From Clavibacter sp. VKM Ac-2873 (GTDB lineage: Bacteria; Actinomycetota; Actinomycetes; Actinomycetales; Microbacteriaceae): a stretch of 64,000 nucleotides of DNA. Shown here piece after piece: positions 44,850 to 52,903 of the stretch. Below the pieces are notes generated by a model. That model was not told the DNA's origin, searched no databases, and saw only the letters and a program-made list of their open reading frames with translations. Location of the stretch: assembly GCF_015351075.1 (NCBI RefSeq), contig NZ_JADKRS010000001.1:496001-560000 (forward strand). Direction: 5' to 3'. Positions within the stretch are counted from its first letter, which is position 1; every line of letters begins with the position of its first letter. The translations under genes and the position numbers were made by a program.

Positions 44850-47800
44850 TCAGGAGGCGGCCTGCTCCTCGCGGGCGGGCGCGGGCGCGCTGTCGGCCGC
44901 CGCGTCGGTGGCCGCGTCGGTGACCGGGTCGGTGGCGGGGTCGGCGTCGGGTCGGGCGTCGCGGGTCACGCGCTGGCCGACGACCGCGCTCACGCCGTCC
45001 TGCCGCATCGAGACGCCGTAGAGCGCGTCCGCGATCTCCATCGTGCGCTTCTGGTGCGTGATGACGATGAGCTGCGACGTGTCCCGGAGCTGCTCGAGGA
45101 TCGTGAGCAGGCGGCCGAGGTTGGCGTCGTCGAGGGCCGCCTCGACCTCGTCCATGATGTAGAACGGGCTCGGCCGGGCCGTGAAGATCGCGATGAGCAG
45201 AGCCACCGCGGCCAGCGACCGCTCCCCGCCGGACAGCAGCGACAGGCGCTCGATGCGCTTGCCGGCGGGGCGGACGCTCACCTCGATGCCGGTCGTGAGC
45301 AGCTGCTCGGGATCCGTGAGGTGGATGCTGCCCGTACCGCCCGGGAAGAGGATCGGGAAGACGCGGTCGAAGGCCGCCCGGGTGTCCTCGAACGCGGCCG
45401 CGAACACGCCCTGCATGGTGCGGTCGATGTCGTCGATGATCGTGAGCAGGTCCTTGCGCGTGGCCGTGAGGTCGGCCAGCTGCTCGGTGAGGAAGAGGTG
45501 GCGCTGCTCGAGCGCGGCGAACTCCTCGAGGGCGAGCGGGTTGACGCGGCCGAGCTGCGCGAGCTTCCGCTCGGCGACCTGGAGCCTGGCGCGCTGCTCC
45601 TCGCGGTCGAAGGGGCGGGTGGGGACGGGCGGGGCGTCGTCGTCCCCGTCGTCGTCCGCCGCGCCTGCCTCGGACGGGACGCTGCGCTCGGGATCCACGT
45701 GGGCGTCCACCGGCCCCGCGCCGTCGGCGGTCTGGTCTTCGGCGTCCGGGTCCACAGCGTCCCGGTCCACGGCGTCCGCCTGCGGGCGCTGCCGCGGCGG
45801 CAGCGGCGCCTCCTCGGGGACGGGCACGTCGGGTCCGTACTCGGCGACGAGCACCTCCTCCCCCAGGCCGAGCTCGCTCGCGGCGCGCTCGAGGAGCTGG
45901 GAGACCTGGAGGCGCTTCTCGTAGATCTGCAGCTCCAGTCCGTGCACGTCCTCGGTGATGCCGTGCAGGCGCGTGCGCAGCTCGGCCTCCTCGCGGCGGA
46001 GCGCCACCAGCTCGGCGTTGCGGCCGGCCCGGGCCTCCTCCGCCCGGGCGAGCACGAGCCGCGCCTCCGCGGTGCTCCGATCGGCGGCACGGACCACGGC
46101 GGGCAGGGCGTCGGCGACGGACGCGGCACGGGCGATCTGGCGGCGGCGGATCACCTGGCGACGGGCGGCCTCCTCGGCGGCGGCGCGCTCCGCGGCGAGG
46201 CGGCGTTCGAGCGCCACAGTGCGCTCCTGCTCCGCCCGCACCCGCTCGCGCGCGGTCTCGACCTGCAGGCGGGCCTCGATCTCGGCCTCGCGCGCGGCCT
46301 CCCACTCGGCGACGAGCGCGTCGCGGCCGCTCGCGTCGAGCACGGGTCGCGGCCGGGAGCGCGCCTCGTCGAGCGCGCGGCGCGCGGCGTCGGACGCGGC
46401 GACGGCCTCGTCGACGGACGCGCTCGCGAGGTCGAGGCCGCGCTGCACGCGCGCGAGCTCGGCGGCGGCGGACTCCGCCTGGGCGCGCGAGCGGCTCAGG
46501 CGCTCGGCGTGGGCGGCGAGGCGCGCGTCGGCCTCGCGGAGGCCCCCGAGCGCGGCGGACGCGCGTTCCCGGGCGGCGCGGAGGCGCTCCCGGCCGGCCG
46601 CGAGATCCACCTGGAGGTCGTCGATGCGGGCGCGGACGCCGGTCAGGGTCGTCGCGGCGGCCTCGCGGGCCGCGACGAGCTCGAGCTTGGAGCGCGTGGC
46701 GCCGGATCCGCCCCGCAGCACGTGCGGCGACACGACCTCCCCCGCGCGGGTGATCGCCGTGGCGGGCGCGTCCGGTCCGCCGACGAGGGCGACGGCGTGC
46801 GCGAGGTCGTCGACGACGACGACGTCCGCCAGGATCCGCCGCACGCCGTCGGGTGCGTCGACCACGGAGGCCGCGGGGACGGCCCCGGCGGCCGGTGCTG
46901 CCGCGACGGGCACGTCGGCGGAACCGGCGACGACCACCTCGACGCGCCCCAGGTCGTCGTCGACCGCGCGCCGGAGGGCCGCGACGGCGTCGTCGTGCGA
47001 CTCGGCGAGCACGGCGTCGGCGAGCGATCCGAGGGCGGCGGCGACGGCCGCCTCGTAGCCGGGCTGCACGTGCACGTGCTCGGCGAGGAGGCCGCGGATG
47101 CCGGGCAGGCCCGCGGCGACGAGGTCGCTGGATCCGTCGCGCTGGTCGAGCGCGCTCGCGAGGGCCTGCTCGCGCGCGGCCAGGGCGTCGCGCTCGCGCT
47201 CCTTGGCGTGCAGCTCCTCGCGCACGGCCTCGATGGCCGACTCCTCGCTCGCGACGTCGGCCTGGGCGTCCTCGTAGGCGCGGGTCAGCTCGGATCCGCC
47301 CTGCTCGTCGGCCTCGCCCTCCGCCTCGCCGCGCTCCCGCTCGGCCTCCGCGGCCGCCAGCCGGGCGCGCGCCGCGTCGAGCGCGTTCTGCTGGCGGAGG
47401 ACCTCGCCGCGGACGGCCGCGAGCCGGGATCCCGCGGTCTCCGCGCGACCGGTGAGCCCGGCGATCTCGAGGTCGTGACGGGAGACGAGCGCGCTCTGGG
47501 CCTGGATCTCCTCGTCGAGGGCGTCGAGCGCCTGCCGGGCCGCCGCGGTCGCCTGGCGCGCGGACGCCCAGCCCGCCTCCGCCTCGGCGATGAGCGCGAC
47601 CAGCCGGGCCGCCTCGTCGCGGGACTCCTGCACGTGCGCGGGGCTCGTGCCCGCCGCCGTCTCCGGCGCGTCGTCGGCGGATCCGAGGAGCGCGAGCCGC
47701 TGCTGCGCGAGCGAGAGCAGGTTCCGCAGCCGCTCCTGCACCTGCTCGAGCGCGAAGGCCGTGCGGCGGGCGCCGTCGACCTCGTCCCCCTCCTGCTCCT

Positions 47801-48620
47801 CGACGATGCGCTCCGAGCGGATGACCGCCCGGTCGAGCTTCTCCTGCAGCACCATGCGCTCGGTGGTGCGCTCCTCCTCGGTGCGCGTGTGCTCCGCGAG
47901 CGCGCGCCGGAGGGTCACGACGTCGTCGGCCACGAGCCGCGCGCGGGCGTCGCGGACCACGGCCGCCACGGTCTGGGCCTGGCGCGCGACCTCCGCCTGG
48001 CGCCCGAGCGGCTTCAGCTGGCGCCGGATCTCCCCCGCGAGGTCGTTGAGCCGCGTGAGGTTCGCCTGCATCCCCTCGAGCTTGCGGAGGGTGCGCTCCT
48101 TGCGACGCCGGTGCTTGAGGATCCCCGAGGCCTCCTCGATGAAGCCGCGCCGCTCCTCGGGTGTCGCGCGGAGCACGTTGTCGAGGCGACCCTGGCCGAC
48201 GATGACGTGCATCTCGCGGCCGAGCCCCGAGTCGCTGAGGAGCTCCTGCACGTCGAGCAGCCGGCAGGACGTGCCGTTGATCGCGTACTCGCTGCCGCCG
48301 TTGCGGAAGAGCGTGCGGCGGATCGCGACCTCGGTGTAGTCGATGGGCAGCGCGCCGTCGGCGTTGTCGATCGTGAGCGTGACCTCGGCGCGGCCGAGCG
48401 GCCCGCGCGTGGAGGTGCCGGCGAAGATGACGTCCTCCATCTTGCCGCCGCGGAGGGTCTTGGCTCCCTGCTCGCCCATGACCCAGGCGAGGGCGTCGAC
48501 GACGTTCGACTTGCCGGATCCGTTCGGCCCGACGACGCAGGTCACCCCGGTCTCGAACTGGAACGTGGTCGGCTGCGCGAACGATTTGAACCCCTTGAGG
48601 GTCAGGCTCTTCAGGTGCAC
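44850..48620 (-). CDS. smc: Chromosome segregation protein SMC
   Basis: A 1256-aa condensin ATPase. The N-terminal head starts HLKSLTLKGFKSFAQP with Walker A GPNGSGKSNVVDALAWVMGEQ. Coiled coils flank a central hinge (around residues 510-680). The C-terminal head has the signature LLSGGERSLAAVALLIAIF and Walker B FYIMDEVEAALDDAN. Residues about 930-1003 are a Pro/Asp/Glu-rich insert in the distal coil, not usual for SMC. The GTG at 48620 begins the head and follows GAGGAGGG. It is a probable operon head for ftsY. Confidence 0.95.
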   Translation of the reverse strand: MHLKSLTLKGFKSFAQPTTFQFETGVTCVVGPNGSGKSNVVDALAWVMGEQGAKTLRGGKMEDVIFAGTSTRGPLGRAEVTLTIDNADGALPIDYTEVAIRRTLFRNGGSEYAINGTSCRLLDVQELLSDSGLGREMHVIVGQGRLDNVLRATPEERRGFIEEASGILKHRRRKERTLRKLEGMQANLTRLNDLAGEIRRQLKPLGRQAEVARQAQTVAAVVRDARARLVADDVVTLRRALAEHTRTEEERTTERMVLQEKLDRAVIRSERIVEEQEGDEVDGARRTAFALEQVQERLRNLLSLAQQRLALLGSADDAPETAAGTSPAHVQESRDEAARLVALIAEAEAGWASARQATAAARQALDALDEEIQAQSALVSRHDLEIAGLTGRAETAGSRLAAVRGEVLRQQNALDAARARLAAAEAERERGEAEGEADEQGGSELTRAYEDAQADVASEESAIEAVREELHAKERERDALAAREQALASALDQRDGSSDLVAAGLPGIRGLLAEHVHVQPGYEAAVAAALGSLADAVLAESHDDAVAALRRAVDDDLGRVEVVVAGSADVPVAAAPAAGAVPAASVVDAPDGVRRILADVVVVDDLAHAVALVGGPDAPATAITRAGEVVSPHVLRGGSGATRSKLELVAAREAAATTLTGVRARIDDLQVDLAAGRERLRAARERASAALGGLREADARLAAHAERLSRSRAQAESAAAELARVQRGLDLASASVDEAVAASDAARRALDEARSRPRPVLDASGRDALVAEWEAAREAEIEARLQVETARERVRAEQERTVALERRLAAERAAAEEAARRQVIRRRQIARAASVADALPAVVRAADRSTAEARLVLARAEEARAGRNAELVALRREEAELRTRLHGITEDVHGLELQIYEKRLQVSQLLERAASELGLGEEVLVAEYGPDVPVPEEAPLPPRQRPQADAVDRDAVDPDAEDQTADGAGPVDAHVDPERSVPSEAGAADDDGDDDAPPVPTRPFDREEQRARLQVAERKLAQLGRVNPLALEEFAALEQRHLFLTEQLADLTATRKDLLTIIDDIDRTMQGVFAAAFEDTRAAFDRVFPILFPGGTGSIHLTDPEQLLTTGIEVSVRPAGKRIERLSLLSGGERSLAAVALLIAIFTARPSPFYIMDEVEAALDDANLGRLLTILEQLRDTSQLIVITHQKRTMEIADALYGVSMRQDGVSAVVGQRVTRDARPDADPATDPVTDAATDAAADSAPAPAREEQAAS

Positions 48621-48653
48621 GCCCGCCGCCCTCCTCGCGTGATGGTCTCGTTC

Positions 48654-48659
48654 ACGGTA
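48654..48659 (-). promoter_or_regulatory. Possible -10 element of smc
   Basis: TACCGT on the minus strand gives a leader of about 30 nt that includes the ribosome-binding site. Confidence 0.4.
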
Positions 48660-48719
48660 CCGGACGCGCGGGCGGGCACCGGGAGCCGCGCGGGCGGCCG
48701 GGGACCGCGCGGCCGCCGC

Positions 48720-48725
48720 TAGCGT
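48720..48725 (+). promoter_or_regulatory. Possible -10 element of the GNAT gene
   Basis: TAGCGT about 48 nt before the ATG at 48774, in the smc/GNAT divergent region. Confidence 0.3.
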
Positions 48726-48773
48726 GGGAGGGCGCGAGCCGGTCCCGTCGGCGCGCCGACGAGGGAGCCGACC

Positions 48774-49892
48774 ATGCCGCACGCCGACGACGTCCGCCCC
48801 TTCGCCGTGGAGGAGGTCCGCCCGCCCGCCGCGGTCGGCGCGGAGGGGTGGGAGGACTTCGCGGCCCTCACCGACGTCGTCAACCGGGCGCAGTCGCACG
48901 ACCTCGGGCACGACGCGTTCATCTGGCTGCCGCAGGAGCTGATCGCCGACTACGCCGACGTCGCGCACGTGCGGAAGCGCCTCTTCGCCGCGCGCGTGGA
49001 CGGCCGGATCGTCGGCCGCGGGCTCCTCTCCACGTGGCTCAACGACCCGACGACCTCGGACGTCGCCGTCTCCGTGCTCCCCGAGCACCGCCGAGGCGGG
49101 ATCGGACGGGCGCTCCGGGAGCGCCTGGAGCGGATCGCCGTGGACGCGGGCTGCCGGACGCTCATGGGCTTCACCATGCACCGCGCGGAGGCGAACGGCT
49201 CACCCATCCCCTCGCCCACGGGCATCGGCGCGGTCGGCGCGGACGACCCGTCCGCCCGGTTCGTCGTCGACGCCGGCTACCGGCTCGGCCAGACCGCGCG
49301 GACGAGCTCCCTCGACACGGTCGCCACGGCCCCGACGCTGGCCACCCACCTCGCCGATGCGCGCCGCGCCGCCGGCGACGACTACCGCGTCCTCTCCTGG
49401 GTCGACGCGACGCCCGGTCACCTGCTCGACGACCTCGCCGTCCTGCACACGCGCATGTCGACCGACACCCCGCAGGGCGACCTCCCGCAGGCGGAGGACC
49501 CGTGGGACGCCGACCGGATCCGCGCGGCCGAGGTACGCCGCGCGTCCGCGGGCCGCACGGGCCTCACCACCGCGGTCCTGCACGTGCCGACGGGCCGGCT
49601 CGTGGGCTTCACGGAGATCGCCGTCTCCCCCAGCGGCCGGCGCTCCGACGGCCACGCGTACACGTACCAGCAGGACACGCTCGTGCTGGCCGAGCACCGG
49701 GGTCACCGCCTCGGCATGCTCCTCAAGGCCGAGAACCTGGGTCTGCTGGCGCGCGAGGCGCCCGAGGTCGACCGCGTCGTCACCTGGAACGCCGACGAGA
49801 ACCGGCCCATGCTCGCGGTCAACGAGGCGCTCGGCTTCCGGCACGTCGGCACGAGCGGGAGCTGGCTGCGGGAGGTCGGACCGGCGCGCTGA
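48774..49892 (+). CDS. Tandem GNAT-fold N-acetyltransferase
   Basis: A 372-aa protein with two GNAT-like halves. The first has the acetyl-CoA loop VSVLPEHRRGGIGRALRERL; the second has LVLAEHRGHRLGMLLKAENL and a typical C-terminal MLAVNEALGFRHVG. The two-domain layout resembles actinobacterial Eis/MshD-like duplicated acetyltransferases, but the substrate is unknown. The start ATG 48774 follows GAGGGAG. It diverges from smc and is convergent with mutM. Confidence 0.82.
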   Translation: MPHADDVRPFAVEEVRPPAAVGAEGWEDFAALTDVVNRAQSHDLGHDAFIWLPQELIADYADVAHVRKRLFAARVDGRIVGRGLLSTWLNDPTTSDVAVSVLPEHRRGGIGRALRERLERIAVDAGCRTLMGFTMHRAEANGSPIPSPTGIGAVGADDPSARFVVDAGYRLGQTARTSSLDTVATAPTLATHLADARRAAGDDYRVLSWVDATPGHLLDDLAVLHTRMSTDTPQGDLPQAEDPWDADRIRAAEVRRASAGRTGLTTAVLHVPTGRLVGFTEIAVSPSGRRSDGHAYTYQQDTLVLAEHRGHRLGMLLKAENLGLLAREAPEVDRVVTWNADENRPMLAVNEALGFRHVGTSGSWLREVGPAR

Positions 49893-49903
49893 GCACTCCC
49901 GGA

Positions 49904-50839
49904 TCAGGCGACGGCGGCGTCCGGATCCGGCAGCGCCTGGCAGCGCGGGCACAGGTGCGAGCCGCGGTTCATGAAGGCCTCGCGCACGATCGCCGTGCCG
50001 CAACGCGGGCACGGCTTCCCCTGCTGCCCGTAGGCGTTGAGCGAGTGCGAGAAGTAGCCGGACGCGCCGTTGACGTTCACGTACTGCGCGTCGAAGCTCG
50101 TGCCGCCCTCGGCCAGCGCCCGGGCGAGCACGGTCCGCACCTCGGCGAGCAGCCGCAGGGCGCGTCCGCGGCCGAGCGCGTCGGTGGGGTGCGCGTAGTG
50201 GATCCGCGCCGCCCACAGCGCCTCGTCGGCGTAGATGTTGCCGATGCCGCTCACGAGCGTCTGGTCGAGCAGCGCGCGCTTGATCCCCGTGCGCCGCCGG
50301 CCGAGGCGCGCGAGCAGCTCCTCGTCGTCGAAGGCCGGGTCGAGCGGATCGCGCGCGATGTGGGCGACCTGCGTCGGCACGAGCGCCGCGGCGGATCCGC
50401 GTCCGCCCGCGCGCCCGTCCGGCGTCGCCACGAGGCGGTCGACGGCCATCGACCCGAAGATCCGCTGGTCGACGAAGGCGACCACGAGCTCGCCGTGCAC
50501 CGCATGCTCGATGCCCAGGCGGATCCGCAGCAGGCCGTCCGGATCGGAGCCGGGCTCGCGGAGCAGCACCTGCCCGCTCATGCCGAGATGCGTGACGAGG
50601 GCGCGGGGTCCGGTGGCGTCGCGCGCGGCGTCGGGCTCGAGCGGCAGCCACAGGAACTTCCCCCGGCGGACCGCGGACGTGATCACGCGGCCGACCAGCA
50701 GGTCGACGAAGGCGCCCTCGAGCGGGTCGTGCCGCTTGAGCGACCGGGCGTCGAGGATCTCGACGCCCGTGACGCGCGCGCCGGCGACCGCGGGCTCGAG
50801 GCCGGCGCGGACGACCTCGACCTCGGGGAGCTCGGGCAC
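49904..50839 (-). CDS. mutM: Formamidopyrimidine-DNA glycosylase
   Basis: A 311-aa Fpg/MutM repair glycosylase that removes 8-oxoguanine and ring-opened purines. It begins MPELPEVEVV (catalytic Pro1 and Glu2), has RRGKFLWL with the conserved Lys, the H2TH region SGIGNIYADEALW, and a zinc finger CPRCGTAIVREAF with HLCPRC. The GTG at 50839 gives the required MPELPE. It is 6 nt after the rnc stop. Confidence 0.95.
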   Translation of the reverse strand: MPELPEVEVVRAGLEPAVAGARVTGVEILDARSLKRHDPLEGAFVDLLVGRVITSAVRRGKFLWLPLEPDAARDATGPRALVTHLGMSGQVLLREPGSDPDGLLRIRLGIEHAVHGELVVAFVDQRIFGSMAVDRLVATPDGRAGGRGSAAALVPTQVAHIARDPLDPAFDDEELLARLGRRRTGIKRALLDQTLVSGIGNIYADEALWAARIHYAHPTDALGRGRALRLLAEVRTVLARALAEGGTSFDAQYVNVNGASGYFSHSLNAYGQQGKPCPRCGTAIVREAFMNRGSHLCPRCQALPDPDAAVA

Positions 50840-50845
50840 CGCGGG

Positions 50846-51562
50846 TCAGGCCGTGGTGCGCGCCTCGAGGCGCGTCCACGCCTCGAGCGCGGCCGTCATC
50901 TCGGCCTGCTTCTTGCTGGATCCCTCGCCCGTGGTGCGCACGGCGTCGCCCACCGTGACGACGGCGTGGAAGCGCTTGCTGTGGTCGGGTCCGCTGTCGC
51001 TCACGTCGTAGACGGGGGTCGGCAGGCCCTGGCGCGCGGCGCTCTCCTGGAGCGCGGTCTTCGGGTCCATCGCGGCGCCGAAGCGCGCGGGATCCTCGAG
51101 CAGCGGCGCGATGAGGCGCAGCACCAGCCCGGTGGCGGCCTCTCCCCCGGCGTCGAGGTAGGAGGCGCCGATGATGGCCTCGACCGTGTCGGCGAGGATC
51201 GACGACTTGGCGCGACCGCCCGTGAGCTCCTCGCCACGGCCGAGGAGGAGGTGCTCGCCCAGCCCGATGCGGGTGGCGACCTCCGCGAGGGCGACGCTGG
51301 AGACGAGGCTGGCGCGCCGCTTGGCGAGCTCGCCCTCGTCGAGGTCGGGGTTCTCGAGGTAGAGCATGACCGTCACGGCCTGCCCGAGGATGGAGTCGCC
51401 GAGGAACTCGAGGCGCTCGTTGTGCGGGATGCCGCCGTGCTCGTACGCGTACGAGCGGTGGGTGAGCGCGAGCTCGAGGAGCTCGGGGCTCACGTCCACG
51501 GCGAGGAGGCGCCGGAGCGCGTCGCGGTCGCCGTGGACGCGGGATCCCGTGGTGTCGGTCAT
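50846..51562 (-). CDS. rnc: Ribonuclease III
   Basis: A 238-aa double-strand RNA endonuclease. The nuclease signature is NERLEFLGDSILGQAV, with acidic DTVEAIIGASYLDAGG. The C-terminal dsRNA-binding domain has PKTALQESAARQGLPTPVYDV and SSKKQAEMTAALEAW. It processes rRNA and mRNAs. It lies between rpmF and mutM, the usual actinobacterial order. Confidence 0.95.
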   Translation of the reverse strand: MTDTTGSRVHGDRDALRRLLAVDVSPELLELALTHRSYAYEHGGIPHNERLEFLGDSILGQAVTVMLYLENPDLDEGELAKRRASLVSSVALAEVATRIGLGEHLLLGRGEELTGGRAKSSILADTVEAIIGASYLDAGGEAATGLVLRLIAPLLEDPARFGAAMDPKTALQESAARQGLPTPVYDVSDSGPDHSKRFHAVVTVGDAVRTTGEGSSKKQAEMTAALEAWTRLEARTTA

Positions 51563-51587
51563 GTCCGACGTGCTGTGCGGGTCGCGA

Positions 51588-51791
51588 CTAGACGTCGGCG
51601 ACCTTGCGGCCCTTGTACTCCATGTACAGGGGCGTGCCGGCGGCGTCCTCGATCACGCGCGCACGGTGCGGCATGGAGTAGACGACCTTGCCGTTCTCGA
51701 TGGTCTTGACGAGCGTGGGAGCCTCGGCCTTCCACTGCGAGCGACGCGCGCGCGTGTTGGATCGGGACATCTTCCTCTTGGGTACAGCCAT
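51588..51791 (-). CDS. rpmF: 50S ribosomal protein L32
   Basis: A 67-aa L32 starting [20 protein letters not shown]. No zinc-binding Cys pairs are seen, so it is the C-minus type. It starts 2 nt after the DUF177 stop, the widely conserved yceD-rpmF pairing. The C-terminal half is longer than in E. coli. Confidence 0.95.
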   Translation of the reverse strand: MAVPKRKMSRSNTRARRSQWKAEAPTLVKTIENGKVVYSMPHRARVIEDAAGTPLYMEYKGRKVADV

Positions 51792-51793
51792 GG

Positions 51794-52366
51794 CTAACTC
51801 TCATCTCTCTGCGTTTCGGTGTCGGCGTCTTCACGCGCCGCACCGCTGTCTTCGGAAGCTCGGAAGCCGGACAGGGCTGCCCAGCGCTGATCGATCACGG
51901 GCTCCGGGTCGGAGTCCGCCAGGACCAGGCTGATGCCGGGACCCAGATCGAGATCGAGGTCCTCGCCCGGCACTTCGGGCTGGAACGGCAGTGAAAGGAC
52001 CACCGCATCCCGGATGACCGGCTCCAGGTCCACGTGCTCGTCCTGGACCTGGTAGTCGAAAGCTTCATCAAGACTGTACGCGAATAGCTCCGCGAAATCG
52101 ACTCGGACACGCTCCTGCATGTCGGCGAGGGTGCGCGCCGACTGCCCGTCGGCCACGGTGTCGACCTCGCCGGTGGCCAGGATCCCGTCGTGCAGGGACT
52201 CCAGGCGCACGGTGACGCGCATCTCCCGACCGGCGGGGACGGCGATGAGGCCCTCCCCCATGTGCTCGGGGGTGACGATGGTCAGGTCGAGCTCGCGCAT
52301 CTCCCCGGGGCGGTGCACGATGTCGTGGACGTGGACCGTGAATGGGGTCTTCTGGAACCTGGACAC
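51794..52366 (-). CDS. DUF177 (YceD family) protein
   Basis: A 190-aa protein with [39 protein letters not shown], and C-terminal [15 protein letters not shown], a typical DUF177 layout. The family is linked to 23S rRNA accumulation and ribosome assembly in plants and bacteria. The GTG at 52366 is supported by a TAGGAT box 6 nt upstream, predicting a leaderless mRNA. It is coupled to rpmF. Confidence 0.88.
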   Translation of the reverse strand: MSRFQKTPFTVHVHDIVHRPGEMRELDLTIVTPEHMGEGLIAVPAGREMRVTVRLESLHDGILATGEVDTVADGQSARTLADMQERVRVDFAELFAYSLDEAFDYQVQDEHVDLEPVIRDAVVLSLPFQPEVPGEDLDLDLGPGISLVLADSDPEPVIDQRWAALSGFRASEDSGAAREDADTETQRDES

Positions 52367-52372
52367 CCGTAG

Positions 52373-52378
52373 ATCCTA
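52373..52378 (-). promoter_or_regulatory. -10 element of the DUF177-rpmF-rnc-mutM unit, leaderless spacing
   Basis: TAGGAT on the minus strand with a 6-nt spacer to the GTG at 52366. It lies in the 19-nt gap after coaD. Confidence 0.5.
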
Positions 52379-52385
52379 CGGGTCG

Positions 52386-52877
52386 TCAGCCGGCGCGCCG
52401 GACGGCCAGCGCCTCCGCGACCGCCGCCGGCACGTACGGCGCGACGTCGCCGCCGAGCGCCTCGACCTGGCGCACGAGCGAGCTGGAGACGTGGGCGTGC
52501 GCGGGATCCGGCAGCAGCAGCACGGTCTCCACGTCGGCCAGGTCGCGGTTGACGAGCGCCATGGGCGTCTCGTACGTCACGTCGAGCTGCGAGCGGACGC
52601 CCTTGACGAGCACGGTCGCGCCCACCTGCTGGCAGTAGTCGACGAGGAGGCCGGCGCCCCAGGAGTCGACGCGGACGCTGGCGGGCAGGCCTTCGTCGCG
52701 GATCACGCGCTCGATGAGGGCCACGCGCTCCGCGAGCGGCAGCATGGGCGTCTTGCCGGGGTTGTGCACGACCAGGACGACGAGCTCGTCGTACAGCCGG
52801 GCTGCCCGGCGGATCACGTCGAGGTGCCCGAGCGTGACGGGGTCGAACGATCCGGGGACGACGGCGATCCGCTGCAT
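52386..52877 (-). CDS. coaD: Phosphopantetheine adenylyltransferase
   Basis: A 163-aa enzyme of coenzyme A synthesis that adenylylates 4'-phosphopantetheine. It has [20 protein letters not shown] with the TxGH nucleotidyl-transfer motif, and [17 protein letters not shown] near the end. Full length. A TAGGCT box 6 nt before the ATG predicts a leaderless mRNA, although the spacer itself reads GGAGGG. It lies between recG and DUF177. Confidence 0.96.
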   Translation of the reverse strand: MQRIAVVPGSFDPVTLGHLDVIRRAARLYDELVVLVVHNPGKTPMLPLAERVALIERVIRDEGLPASVRVDSWGAGLLVDYCQQVGATVLVKGVRSQLDVTYETPMALVNRDLADVETVLLLPDPAHAHVSSSLVRQVEALGGDVAPYVPAAVAEALAVRRAG

Positions 52878-52883
52878 CCCTCC

Positions 52884-52889
52884 AGCCTA
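52884..52889 (-). promoter_or_regulatory. -10 element of coaD, leaderless spacing
   Basis: TAGGCT on the minus strand with a 6-nt spacer (GGAGGG) to the ATG at 52877. Confidence 0.45.
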
Positions 52890-52903
52890 GGGCCGGGCCG
52901 TGG

